Assembly (NCBI GenBank): GCA_025055255.1
Contig: JANWYI010000002.1
Location: 17,693-63,383 of the forward strand
Direction of reading: 5' to 3'
Length of the DNA: 45,691 bases
Source of the DNA: Anaerolineae bacterium
GTDB lineage: Bacteria > Chloroflexota > Anaerolineae > Aggregatilineales > UBA2796
In this document: in pieces, positions 15,793-23,803 of the stretch
How the letters are laid out: every line of letters starts with the position of its first letter
How positions within the stretch are numbered: the first letter of the stretch is position 1
Translations under genes and position numbers: made by a program
Notes under the pieces: model-generated
Seen by the model: the letters and a program-made list of their open reading frames with translations, nothing else
Told to the model about the DNA's origin: nothing
The model's database searches: none

Positions 15793-17028
15793 ATGTCCGA
15801 TGTAACCGTCTTCAGTGTTAGCGCCTTGAACGCTTACGTACGCCGCCTGATCGAGCGTGACGCGAACCTGCAAGATATCTGGGTGGAAGGCGAGGTCTCG
15901 AACCTGCGCAGCCAAAGCAGCGGACACCTCTACTTCACGCTCAAAGATGCTGTTGCTGAGCTGCGCGTCGTGATTTGGCGCGATAAGGCGCTGCGCTTGG
16001 CACATCAGCCGCAAAATGGCGAGAAAATCCTTGCGCACGGCAAAATCAGCGTCTACGAGCAAGGCGGAGTGTATCAGCTCTACGCTGACGCTGTGCAACT
16101 CGCCGCTGCGCAAGGCGATCTGGCTGCGCAATTCCGCGCGCTCTGGGCAAAGTTAGAGCGCGAAGGCTTGTTCCGAGCTGAATTGAAACGTCCTTTGCCG
16201 ATGTTTCCGCAGCGGATCGGCGTAGTCACCTCAGAGAGCGCCGCCGCCTTTCAGGATGTCTGCAATGTGCTGCGCCGTCGCTATCCATTGGCAGAGGTCT
16301 GGCTGAGCCACACGCCTGTGCAAGGCGCCGACGCGCCGCCACAGATCATTGCGGCATTGCGGCGCGCCGATTCGTTCGGCGTGGACGTGATCTTGCTGGT
16401 GCGCGGCGGCGGCAGCGCTGAGGACTTGTGGTGCTTCAATGATGAAGCATTGGCGCGCGCTTTGCGGACGACTCGCGCGCCTGTGGTCACAGGCGTTGGA
16501 CATGAGATTGACATTACGCTGGTAGACGGCACGTCTGATAAGCGCGCGCCGACGCCTTCAGCTGCGGCTGAGCTCGCCACACCTGATGTCGCCAACTTGC
16601 GCGCTGAGCTATCGCGCTACGCTGAACGGCTTCAAAGCGCTCTAGCGCGCCGTTTGACAGAGGCTCAGGAAAAACTGCAAGATATGGCGCACAAGTTACG
16701 GTTGCTCTCGCCGCGCGCACGTTTGCAAGGCGAGATTCAACGCCTTGATTCGCTCACGCTGCGTCTTGAGCGCGCTATGCAAGCACGCTTACAACAGTGG
16801 CACGACAAACTCGCTGCGCAGGCGCGCGCCCTTGAGCGCGCCAATCCGCTCAACTTATTGGCGCGCGGCTATGCTATCGTCAGCGACACGACTACGGGTA
16901 AACGCTTGACGAGCGCAGCTCAGGCTATGCCAAGCAGCGATCTTGACGTACAATTGGTTGACGGTCGCCTGCGAGTGCGCGTGCAAGCGCGCCATTTGCA
17001 GACCGACTCAGCTGAGAGTGAGAGCTGA
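15793..17028 (+). CDS. xseA: exodeoxyribonuclease VII large subunit
   Basis: Catalytic subunit of exonuclease VII, which degrades single-stranded DNA from both ends. From ATG 15793 (411 aa) it has an N-terminal OB fold (FSVSALNAYVRRLIE, GEVSNLRSQSSGHLYFTL). The nuclease core follows with RIGVVTSESAAAFQDV, LVRGGGSAEDLWCFND and GVGHEIDITLVD, and then a coiled-coil C-terminal segment with ARGYAIV near the end. The frame is open 32 codons further upstream, but the protein family starts at this ATG. A weak promoter (TTGTGC-18-TAGGCT, 15729-15758) lies upstream. The stop overlaps the xseB start (TGATG). Confidence 0.96.
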   Translation: MSDVTVFSVSALNAYVRRLIERDANLQDIWVEGEVSNLRSQSSGHLYFTLKDAVAELRVVIWRDKALRLAHQPQNGEKILAHGKISVYEQGGVYQLYADAVQLAAAQGDLAAQFRALWAKLEREGLFRAELKRPLPMFPQRIGVVTSESAAAFQDVCNVLRRRYPLAEVWLSHTPVQGADAPPQIIAALRRADSFGVDVILLVRGGGSAEDLWCFNDEALARALRTTRAPVVTGVGHEIDITLVDGTSDKRAPTPSAAAELATPDVANLRAELSRYAERLQSALARRLTEAQEKLQDMAHKLRLLSPRARLQGEIQRLDSLTLRLERAMQARLQQWHDKLAAQARALERANPLNLLARGYAIVSDTTTGKRLTSAAQAMPSSDLDVQLVDGRLRVRVQARHLQTDSAESES

Positions 17029-17264
17029 TGAGCGAACTGCCCGTCATTCAAACTTTTGAAGAGGCGTATCAGCGCTTGAGCGAAATCGTTGACCAGCTAG
17101 AGCGCGGTGCGCTCAGCCTTGAAGAATCTTTGGCGCTCTACGAGCGCGGACGCGCCTTAGTCGCCTTCTGTCAGCAGAAAATCGAAAATGCCGAGCTACG
17201 CATCCGTAAAATCGAGCAAACAGATATGCCTGAAGCGGACTTCGCCGATACTTTGCCTTTCTGA
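17028..17264 (+). CDS. xseB: exodeoxyribonuclease VII small subunit
   Basis: A 78-aa all-helical partner that binds the long C-terminal helices of XseA in multiple copies. It has the diagnostic pattern FEEAYQRLSEIVDQLERG, LSLEESLALYERG and ALVAFCQQKIENAE. The start overlaps the xseA stop, as expected for a complex with fixed stoichiometry. The length is typical. Confidence 0.95.
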   Translation: MSELPVIQTFEEAYQRLSEIVDQLERGALSLEESLALYERGRALVAFCQQKIENAELRIRKIEQTDMPEADFADTLPF

Positions 17265-17276
17265 GAGAATGCACAC

Positions 17277-17810
17277 ATGACAGATATCTTGGTGACATCG
17301 CGGCGCGTAGCATGGAGTCATCCATGCCTTGATCGCAAGCTGACTGAAAAAGCAGGCTATACGCTCGTAGCTACGGCGCCCATTGCCAAAGGCGAACTGT
17401 TGGTGGTCTGGGGCGGAATTGTCGTAGACACGGCGACGCTGCGCACTCTGCCCGATATGGCGCAGCATCGCTCGATCCAAGTTGAGGAAGACCTGCATCT
17501 GACGAGCGGCATGGTAGATGACATTGCCGACTGCGTCAATCATTCCTGCAGTCCGAACGCAGGCTTGCAAGGGCAGATCACGTTAGTTGCGCTGCGCGAC
17601 ATCGAAGCAGGCGAGGAAGTCTGTTTTGACTACGCCATGTGCGACGGCGATCCTGAATTCCGCATGGTCTGTTTTTGCGGTCAGCCGAATTGTCGCGGCG
17701 TGATCACGGGCGATGATTGGCGCATTCCAGAGCTGCAGCAGCGCTACAAGGGCTATTTCTCGCCTTACTTGCAGCGCCGCATTGATCAGCTGAATGGTCT
17801 CAGCAGCTAG
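17277..17810 (+). CDS. SET-domain protein (putative protein lysine methyltransferase)
   Basis: A 177-aa minimal SET domain. It has an N-terminal GYTLVATAPIAKGELLVVWG strand pair, the SAM/pseudoknot motif DCVNHSCSPNAG (N88, H89), ALRDIEAGEEVCFDYA with catalytic-type Tyr119, and a post-SET cluster CFCGQPNCRG (C132, C134, C139). Such proteins transfer methyl from SAM to lysine side chains; targets in bacteria are mostly unknown. It starts 12 nt after xseB and likely belongs to that transcript. It is convergent with a SAM-dependent methyltransferase with which it shares CTAG at 17807-17810, both genes stopping at TAG. Confidence 0.88.
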   Translation: MTDILVTSRRVAWSHPCLDRKLTEKAGYTLVATAPIAKGELLVVWGGIVVDTATLRTLPDMAQHRSIQVEEDLHLTSGMVDDIADCVNHSCSPNAGLQGQITLVALRDIEAGEEVCFDYAMCDGDPEFRMVCFCGQPNCRGVITGDDWRIPELQQRYKGYFSPYLQRRIDQLNGLSS

Positions 17811-18658
17811 TCAGACGGCTTGCGCGCCTTGAGCGCCAAGTTGACCGTCGAGACGCCGTCTGGTTCGCTCAGCTGATTCGGTCGGTCAAACCAGTTCAGG
17901 ACAGCCAAGCCGAGGTTAATCGGATTGAGTAAGCTGCCGCTGTTCTGGTCAAACATCGTGCGATCAGCGGCGCGCGCCATGCTCTTCGGCAAGGCGCCGC
18001 TCTCCAGCAATGGCTTGCCTATGCCGTAGACCAAGTTGTGGATGAACGGAAAGCAATGGTGCGTAAAAGCGCGCTCTTCTTCCACGATGAAACCTGCTGA
18101 CTCAACAGCGTGGCGCAGCTGTGCCTTCGTGTAGAGCCGCACATGATTCGCCCAGATGCCTGCCAATATGCCGCGCCTGATCGGCGCTAAGCCGAGCGTC
18201 TCTAGTGTCTTATTGATCGGATCCCACCAAAACGGATAGTCCGCATTTGGCACTGTGATCGCCACGACGCCGTTCGGCTTCAGCACGCGGTAGACCTCGC
18301 GCAAGCCGCGCACGTCGTCATCCAGATGCTCCAACACTTCCGAGAGGATCACGCCGTCAAAGCTGGCGTCAGCAAATGGCTGTGCATAGATGCTGGCACG
18401 CACGAGCGCAATGTTTGGCAAGCCTGCAAGATTGCGGCGCGCTTTAGCAATGATCTCAGGCTCAAGTTCCAAGCCGTAGAGCTTGCACGCGCTGACCGCG
18501 CGGATCATGTTCAGGTAGAAGCCGCGTCCGCAGCCGCAGTCGAGGATTGTCTTGTCATCAGTCGGCTGCAGCCACTCAAAAATGCAGCGGACGCGCTTTT
18601 TGAACGCCATGTCCGCTTCGTTGCGCGTCAAGCGCAGGAATGTTGCCTCGTCAAGCAT
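17807..18658 (-). CDS. class I SAM-dependent methyltransferase
   Basis: A UbiE/Methyltransf_11-type enzyme. From ATG 18658 (283 aa), motif I is ILDCGCGRG near residues 38-46, followed by LYGLELEPEIIAKARRNL, an acidic motif II region FDGVILSEVLEHLDDD and LREVYRVLKPNGVVAITVPN. The C-terminal 100 residues (WANHVRLYTKAQLRHAVESA onwards) resemble methyltransferases found in polysaccharide or lipid biosynthesis clusters. Substrate not predictable. The frame continues upstream to an ATG at 18763, but that extension is low-complexity and lacks a ribosome site. A TATCAT box closely precedes 18658, so the message could be nearly leaderless. Confidence 0.85.
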   Translation of the reverse strand: MLDEATFLRLTRNEADMAFKKRVRCIFEWLQPTDDKTILDCGCGRGFYLNMIRAVSACKLYGLELEPEIIAKARRNLAGLPNIALVRASIYAQPFADASFDGVILSEVLEHLDDDVRGLREVYRVLKPNGVVAITVPNADYPFWWDPINKTLETLGLAPIRRGILAGIWANHVRLYTKAQLRHAVESAGFIVEEERAFTHHCFPFIHNLVYGIGKPLLESGALPKSMARAADRTMFDQNSGSLLNPINLGLAVLNWFDRPNQLSEPDGVSTVNLALKARKPSD

Positions 18659-19122
18659 GGCATTATGATAGCACAAATGGCGCAATTGAACAGAAGGACA
18701 TAGCGAGCCTGCGCTGGTTGACTCGGCTTGCAGAAGTGACACAGAGTTGGCACGTTCAGTCATCAGAGGTTAGACTCTTTTGCGCACACAACCTGTTCGC
18801 CTATCGCCTGTGAAGCGAGAGCTGACCTTTCGCACTGGGCGATTGGCGCCAGGCAAAAGATGTTTTAGAGCCCTTGCGCAGCGTCCATGCTGACTGCGAT
18901 GACGCTTTAATTGGCACAACTATGCGCTGCGCTGCACGCTAACTTGCTTTAGACGCTCTTTGACAGACCTGCCCAGTCTAGTCTTTTCTCATGTAGCATA
19001 CCTCTACGATGATCTTTAGCTGCTGTTTATAGCCATCTTGCCGCAGCGTCAATTTGCGTCGAGCAATTTCGCCACTCTTGAGACAAAATATGCGCCGCCT
19101 TGAACAAAGCTGAGACGAAAAC
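18659..19122. other. intergenic region with no recognised gene
   Basis: About 460 nt between divergent genes, more AT-rich in its right half. I see no RNA gene, repeat or credible coding frame. The left 105 nt could be an N-terminal extension of the methyltransferase if ATG 18763 is used. The right edge abuts the promoter of the CarH-like gene. Confidence 0.4.
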
Positions 19123-19151
19123 TTGGCGAAACCTTCTATCTTTGTTACAAT
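19123..19151 (+). promoter_or_regulatory. promoter of the CarH-like regulator
   Basis: TTGGCG (19123-19128), a 17-nt spacer and TACAAT (19146-19151) lie 61 nt before the start. The arrangement matches three other promoters in this window. Confidence 0.55.
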
Positions 19152-19212
19152 GATCTGAGAGTTGTGGAAGTATTGTTAGCTATGGCGCTCTGAGCGCAAA
19201 GGGCGATGAGTC

Positions 19213-20229
19213 GTGGTGGGTCCAACTCTGTTGCTCTCATCTTTCTCGGATGAGCCAGTTTATAACGTCAAAGCCGTCTGTCAGCGGACAGGTATTACAG
19301 CGGCAACGCTGCGCGCATGGGAACGGCGCTACGGCTTGCCAACGCCCAATCGCACACCAAACGGCTACCGTCTCTACTCTGAACGCGATGTAGCCATCCT
19401 CTTCTGGCTAATACAACAGACCGAAAATGGCATGAGCATCGGACAAGCTGTCAACCAGCTGACCAACATGCTGGTCAGCGGCATTGATCCAACAGTGCGC
19501 GTGCCAGAGACACAAATGCCTGCAGCGCCGAGCGGACCGCGCTCGCCTGAGTCAATTAGCCGTGACCTTGCTAACGCCATGACGACGCTCGATGAGCGCT
19601 ACGCTGACCAACTCTACAACGAGGCAGCTGCGCTTTACACACTGGAGACGACGCTGATCCATGTGCTGCGCGGCGCTGTTCACTTGATCGCTGCACAACG
19701 CGCACGCGGCGAGGTGCCGATCACAGTTGAGCGCTTCGCTGTTAACTACGCACGTCAGCGTCTGCTGCATATGATCCAGACGACGCCAAGCGCACTGCGC
19801 GCGAAAAATCCCGTAGTGACTATTGGCTTTCCCAGTGAGCAGAACGAGATTGATCTGCTGATCATCGGCTTGCTATTGCGCCGCGCTGGTTGGTCAGTGG
19901 TACACTTGGGTAACGATCTAGAGCCAAGCATGGTTCACGCTGCTCTGAACGGTATGAACGCCTCAGTCATCCTCTACTACACTGATCTACCTGCCAATGC
20001 GCTCAAATTAGCAGATTTCAACATTCCGATGGATAGCCAAGGCAAGCCAATCTGGTGCGTGTGCGGCGGACGCGCTCTGCAGGACGTGCCGACGCTACAA
20101 GAGCAAATTCCCTTTGAGTATCTTGGCACAGAGCTGCGCAGCATCTTCAGTGCGATTGTCAATTACCTTGAAGCGCGCGTGAGCGCCGTCAAAGTGCGTC
20201 CAAGCGCTCAACGAAAGGCAGCGCAGTAA
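19213..20229 (+). CDS. MerR-family regulator with a degenerate CarH/LitR-type B12-binding module
   Basis: A 338-aa protein from GTG 19213. The N-terminal MerR-type HTH (about 15-85) shows YNVKAVCQRTGI, RAWERRYGLPTP and GYRLYSERDV. A proline-rich linker leads to a four-helix segment (about 115-195) and a Rossmann-like domain (about 198-320). CarH/LitR sense light through adenosylcobalamin. Here the Wx9EH motif reads R163 to E173-R174, and the GExHExG motif that supplies the lower axial histidine reads SEQNEID, with Asn211 at the histidine position. B12 is therefore unlikely to bind in the usual base-off/His-on way. A SRPBCC gene follows 5 nt later. Probably a DNA-binding regulator with a different or absent ligand. 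Confidence 0.8.
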   Translation: MVGPTLLLSSFSDEPVYNVKAVCQRTGITAATLRAWERRYGLPTPNRTPNGYRLYSERDVAILFWLIQQTENGMSIGQAVNQLTNMLVSGIDPTVRVPETQMPAAPSGPRSPESISRDLANAMTTLDERYADQLYNEAAALYTLETTLIHVLRGAVHLIAAQRARGEVPITVERFAVNYARQRLLHMIQTTPSALRAKNPVVTIGFPSEQNEIDLLIIGLLLRRAGWSVVHLGNDLEPSMVHAALNGMNASVILYYTDLPANALKLADFNIPMDSQGKPIWCVCGGRALQDVPTLQEQIPFEYLGTELRSIFSAIVNYLEARVSAVKVRPSAQRKAAQ

Positions 20230-20234
20230 CATAC

Positions 20235-20741
20235 ATGGCACGTTTCAGGCAGCACTTCATCGTGAGCGCGCCGCTGCGCGATGTATGGCGCTTTCACGAC
20301 GACCCTATCGCTCTGAAAGACCTGACTCCGCCGCCGCTGCGCGTGAAAATGCTGGCAAAAGACGAGCCGCTACAGGCAGGTGGTACGCTCAAGTTCCGCC
20401 TCGCGTTGTTCGGCATTCAGCCGCTTGGCGTCACATGGCACGCTATTTATGATGAGTTTAACGCCTATCACGACGGCGCAACGCGCGTCGGCTTTGTTGA
20501 CCGCTCGCTGAGCAGCCCTTTCCACTTCTGGGTACATCGTCACGTCTTTGAGGCGTTGCCTGATGGACGCACAGCTTGTACTGATGATGTCACCTTCCAT
20601 CTGACGCCGTTGCGCGGCATTCTTGGCAATCTGATTGACGCGCTCGTCTATCCTAGCGTCGTTTTTCTGTTCCTCTATCGGCAGTTTCAGACACGCCGAC
20701 TCTTGGCAAAGAGAGTTGCTCAGACCGTCACAACTCTGTGA
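20235..20741 (+). CDS. SRPBCC (START-like) ligand-binding protein
   Basis: A 168-aa protein opening RFRQHFIVSAPLRDVWRFHD, the beta-strand plus helix opening of SRPBCC domains, and continuing with LTPPPLRVKML, ATRVGFVDRSLSSPFHFWVH and a final amphipathic helix with YRQFQTRR. SRPBCC proteins bind hydrophobic ligands in a deep groove. Similar small SRPBCC genes occur beside LitR/CarH-type light regulators in several bacteria. The 5-nt spacing to the CarH-like gene supports co-expression. Ligand unknown. Confidence 0.78.
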   Translation: MARFRQHFIVSAPLRDVWRFHDDPIALKDLTPPPLRVKMLAKDEPLQAGGTLKFRLALFGIQPLGVTWHAIYDEFNAYHDGATRVGFVDRSLSSPFHFWVHRHVFEALPDGRTACTDDVTFHLTPLRGILGNLIDALVYPSVVFLFLYRQFQTRRLLAKRVAQTVTTL

Positions 20742-20818
20742 AGGCAAGGCGCGCCTTTTCGCCTTATACTAGAAAGCAACTTAACTATTCTTTTTCTCAC
20801 ACGCAGTGAGCAGGCACT

Positions 20819-21436
20819 ATGACCGACCGCGCCACTAATCCAACTGCCGCCGCTGAGGCGCTGATCGCACAGCTGCGCAAAAAACTGCGCGATCTCGCCA
20901 CTGAGTTCGCTAATGGCGAGATCAACCGCGAGCAGTTTCACACGCTTTACGAGCGCTATCAGTCTCAGATCAATTTAGCAGCTCTGGCAGCTGATGAGTT
21001 CGCAGCGCGCTCTAGTGTCACAACAGATGAGACTATTGCCATTCGCCGCAATCTGGCAGGCAAGGCGCTGGCAATGGCAGTCTACCATTATTCATCTCAG
21101 CGCTTCATCGAGACGCTAGGCAATTTTGACGTGCCGTACGCTGACATACGCGACACGCTGACAGAAATTGCTAGGCGCGCAGCTGAAGGTGAGCTGCTTG
21201 AGCCACAGACATATCCTTACAAAGACCATTACCTGCTCTTCGTGGCAGGTAAATACACTGCCTCTGTCATGGTTTTCTCACATGAGCCAGTGGTGCGCCA
21301 AACTACCACTGTGCAAAGCATGCACGCTGACTTTGAAGTGGCAAATGCCGCTATTTTGAAATATCCACATGTCATTGGCGAGTTAGCTGTGCCGTTCCAC
21401 GCGCTGATCATGCGCTCACTGGGCAAACGTATGTAG
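20819..21436 (+). CDS. conserved-looking protein of unknown function
   Basis: A 205-aa soluble protein that I do not recognise. The first 65 residues are strongly helical and charged (LIAQLRKKLRDLATEFANGE, INREQFHTLYERYQSQI), like a short coiled coil. The remainder looks alpha/beta, with YKDHYLLFVAGKYTASVMVF as a beta-hairpin-like stretch. No signal peptide or membrane segment. A TATACT box at 20765-20770 precedes it, without a clear -35, so it may have its own promoter. Codon use resembles that of its neighbours. Confidence 0.6.
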   Translation: MTDRATNPTAAAEALIAQLRKKLRDLATEFANGEINREQFHTLYERYQSQINLAALAADEFAARSSVTTDETIAIRRNLAGKALAMAVYHYSSQRFIETLGNFDVPYADIRDTLTEIARRAAEGELLEPQTYPYKDHYLLFVAGKYTASVMVFSHEPVVRQTTTVQSMHADFEVANAAILKYPHVIGELAVPFHALIMRSLGKRM

Positions 21437-21443
21437 TGGGCTA

Positions 21444-21472
21444 TTGCGCTGCATCGTCATCAGGCGTACAAT
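21444..21472 (+). promoter_or_regulatory. promoter of the HTH/RsbR-like regulator
   Basis: TTGCGC (21444-21449), a 17-nt spacer and TACAAT (21467-21472), 39 nt before the ATG. Same form as the CarH-like and tRNA-Ser promoters. Confidence 0.55.
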
Positions 21473-21511
21473 CATGCTAGGCAGTTAGACAGCTTGGCTT
21501 AGAGCGGCGTC

Positions 21512-22123
21512 ATGAATGCAGAAGAGACCACGACGTGGGTCAGCCTGAGCGAGGCGGCTCGACTTCTGGGCGTGCATCCTGCTACAGTGCGCAACTGGGC
21601 AGATCAAGGTTATTTGCCTTCGCAGCGCACGCCGGGCGGTCATCGGCGCTTTCGCGTGGCAGACCTAGAGAGCTGGCGAAGCGCCCAGCAGTCAAGCGCA
21701 GCGCTTGAGGCAGAGGTGCTGGTACAGAGCGCGCTGGGTCGCGTGCGCCTTGAGCTGAGTGAGCGCCACTTTGCCGAGGCAGGCTGGTATCGCCACTTGG
21801 ACGCTCAGGCGCGCCAAGCGCTTGGCGTTTACGGACGGCAACTGATGGAAGTCATGCAGCGCTACCTCAGCTCGCCTTCGGAGCAAGCCTTGATCGAGGC
21901 GCGCCAACTTGGCCTGAAGTACGGTCAGACTATCCGCAGCCAGAACTTGAAGCTGAGCGAGGCAATCGAAGGTTTCTTCGCCTTCACAGACGTGATCCTA
22001 GACGCAATGATGCGTGTCATTGAGATTGGGCGTCCAGCAGCTGAGCGTGCCGACGCTGTGCGCAAGGTCTATGCGCTTACCCGCGAGATCATCTTCGCTC
22101 TTGTTGACGCTTACGAGGCGTAG
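21512..22123 (+). CDS. MerR-like HTH protein with a helical sensor-like C-terminal domain
   Basis: A 203-aa protein. Residues 8-55 form a MerR/excisionase-type HTH (VSLSEAARLLGVHPATVRNW, GYLPSQRTPGGHRRFRVADL). Residues 75-200 are all helical and resemble the N-terminal RsbRD-like four-helix domain that in stress-signalling proteins acts as a sensor or scaffold. Single-domain HTHs of this type bind DNA as dimers or cooperatively; the effector is unknown. It has its own promoter and is convergent with pyruvate kinase, the stops only 3 nt apart. Confidence 0.68.
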   Translation: MNAEETTTWVSLSEAARLLGVHPATVRNWADQGYLPSQRTPGGHRRFRVADLESWRSAQQSSAALEAEVLVQSALGRVRLELSERHFAEAGWYRHLDAQARQALGVYGRQLMEVMQRYLSSPSEQALIEARQLGLKYGQTIRSQNLKLSEAIEGFFAFTDVILDAMMRVIEIGRPAAERADAVRKVYALTREIIFALVDAYEA

Positions 22124-22126
22124 CGC

Positions 22127-23713
22127 TCAGTTGCTTGCAGCGCTCGCAGCCGCTGCAGCAATGCGCGTCTGCGGCACCTCGCCATGCTCGCCAACGCGGT
22201 GAATCTTCACGAAGTTGGCTTGGCTGCCTGCGCCGAACGGCATGCCTGCAATCAGCACGAGCACGTCGCCGAACTCGACCAATTCTTTTTCATAACAGGC
22301 ACGCATGACTGTCTGCACCATCTCGTCAATCGTGCTGAACTCTGGCACGAGGATCGGCATCACGCCCCAGACCAGCGCCATGCGCTTCAAGGTCGTCTCA
22401 TTAGGCGTTACGCACAGAATGCGTGTCTTTGGGCGTGTGCGTGCCACTTGCCGCGCCGTTGAGCCTGTCCAAGTGGTAGTGACAATAGCGCGCGCATTGA
22501 GCAGGTCTGCTAGGACGCTGGCAGTGCGGCTCGTTGCTACGGCGAAGGTCTCACCTGTGGCGTTGCCCAGATGACGCGCCTCGCCAAGCGCCAAAAGCGC
22601 GCGCTCCACGCGGTCTATGCGCGCGCCGCGATCAAAGTTGCGCTCAGCGATCACAGCGATGTTCGCCATTGTCTCAACTGCGATCACAGGGAACTTGCCT
22701 GAGGCTGTCTCGCCGCTCAGCATCACAGCATCGCTGCCGTCAAAAATGGCATTAGCCACGTCGCTCGCCTCAGCGCGCGTGGGACGCGGATTGGTGATCA
22801 TAGACTGCAGCATCTGTGTCGCTGTGATGACAGGCTTTCCGACTTCATTGCAGCGCCGAATGATCTCTTTTTGATGGATCGGCACTTCCTCAGCAGGCGT
22901 CTCGACGCCCAAGTCGCCACGCGCCACCATGATGCCGTCTGAAGCGCGCAGAATGTCGTCAAATGCTTCAATCGCCTCATGCTTTTCGATCTTGGCGATG
23001 AGCGCTACATCGTCCGCATTCAGGTGACGGCACAGCCAGCGCAGCTCGTCCATGTCTCTGCCTGAACGCACAAAGGACATGGCGATGTAGTCCAGCTTGT
23101 GCTCAAGGGCGAATTTCACGTCTTCGCGGTCTTTGTCAGTCAGCGCTGAGAGCGTCAAGCGCGACTGCGGCGCACTAACGCCTTTGCGCGAGCGCAATTC
23201 GCCCTCAACAACGACCTCACAGTGCAAGTCTGTGCTGGTCGCCGTCAAGACCTTGAATTCGATGGCGCCGTCGTCCAGCAGCAGGCGATGACCTGCGCGC
23301 ACGTCGCGCACAAATTCGGGATGTGGCAATGGAAAGATACGCTGTTTAGCTGCTTCCGCCATGGTTTCAGCGTCCATTGGACGCGCTGTGAGCGTCAGCG
23401 TGTCGCCAACGGCTAATGGAATTGGCTCGCCAATGACCTTGCCCAAGCGGATTTTCGGTCCTTGCAAGTCACCCATGATGGCGACAACAGCGTCCTCTTC
23501 AGCGGCAATGCGGCGAATCAAGGCAATGTTGCGCGCATGCGTCTCGTGGTCGCCATGACTGAAATTGATGCGCGCTACGTCCATGCCCGCGCGAATCATG
23601 GCGCGCAGGACGCTCTCTTCAGAAGACGCCGGTCCAATCGTTGCAACGATTTTGGTGCGTTTGATGTCCGTTTTCCTGACCAATTTCCCCACTCCCAGCC
23701 TAGAAACGCGCAT
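22127..23713 (-). CDS. pyk: pyruvate kinase
   Basis: Last step of glycolysis: phosphoenolpyruvate plus ADP gives pyruvate plus ATP. 528 aa. It has RTKIVATIGPAS, RINFSHGDHE, the active-site motif LIAKIEKHEAIEAFDDIL (catalytic Lys), MVARGDLGVE, TQMLQSM and ESSET-region equivalent MLSGETASGKFP. The C-terminal domain is present (allosteric-site region) and the chain ends in a short Ala-rich tail. The start is uncertain: the ATG at 23713 has no ribosome site, and a TTG ten codons in (after a purine-rich GGGGAAA) is possible. It has its own promoter. Confidence 0.96.
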   Translation of the reverse strand: MRVSRLGVGKLVRKTDIKRTKIVATIGPASSEESVLRAMIRAGMDVARINFSHGDHETHARNIALIRRIAAEEDAVVAIMGDLQGPKIRLGKVIGEPIPLAVGDTLTLTARPMDAETMAEAAKQRIFPLPHPEFVRDVRAGHRLLLDDGAIEFKVLTATSTDLHCEVVVEGELRSRKGVSAPQSRLTLSALTDKDREDVKFALEHKLDYIAMSFVRSGRDMDELRWLCRHLNADDVALIAKIEKHEAIEAFDDILRASDGIMVARGDLGVETPAEEVPIHQKEIIRRCNEVGKPVITATQMLQSMITNPRPTRAEASDVANAIFDGSDAVMLSGETASGKFPVIAVETMANIAVIAERNFDRGARIDRVERALLALGEARHLGNATGETFAVATSRTASVLADLLNARAIVTTTWTGSTARQVARTRPKTRILCVTPNETTLKRMALVWGVMPILVPEFSTIDEMVQTVMRACYEKELVEFGDVLVLIAGMPFGAGSQANFVKIHRVGEHGEVPQTRIAAAAASAASN

Positions 23714-23756
23714 TGCAGCGTTTGAAGTTGCTGCGTTAGCTAACAGTGTCCTTCAA

Positions 23757-23785
23757 ATGGTAGATCGCTACGCCGATCTTGTCAA
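23757..23785 (-). promoter_or_regulatory. promoter of pyruvate kinase
   Basis: On the minus strand a consensus TTGACA (23785-23780), a 17-nt spacer and TACCAT (23762-23757) lie 43 nt upstream of the ATG. This is the best -35 match seen here, and it separates pyk from the purB-hisG unit. Confidence 0.65.
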
Positions 23786-23803
23786 AAGTGCTGCAAAGCC
23801 CAG

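Noticed and set aside
18659-18763. 35-residue upstream extension of the methyltransferase
   Set aside because: No ribosome site and no conserved-looking sequence; kept only as an alternative start.
18978-19170. Minus-strand frame open for about 60 codons, ending KIIVEVCYMRKD
   Set aside because: No ATG start except near its end, no ribosome site, and it runs through the proposed CarH-like promoter. Treated as chance.
20746-20757. AAGGCGCGCCTT followed by TTTTC as a terminator after the SRPBCC gene
   Set aside because: Only four base pairs would remain around a CGCG loop, too weak to support a terminator call.
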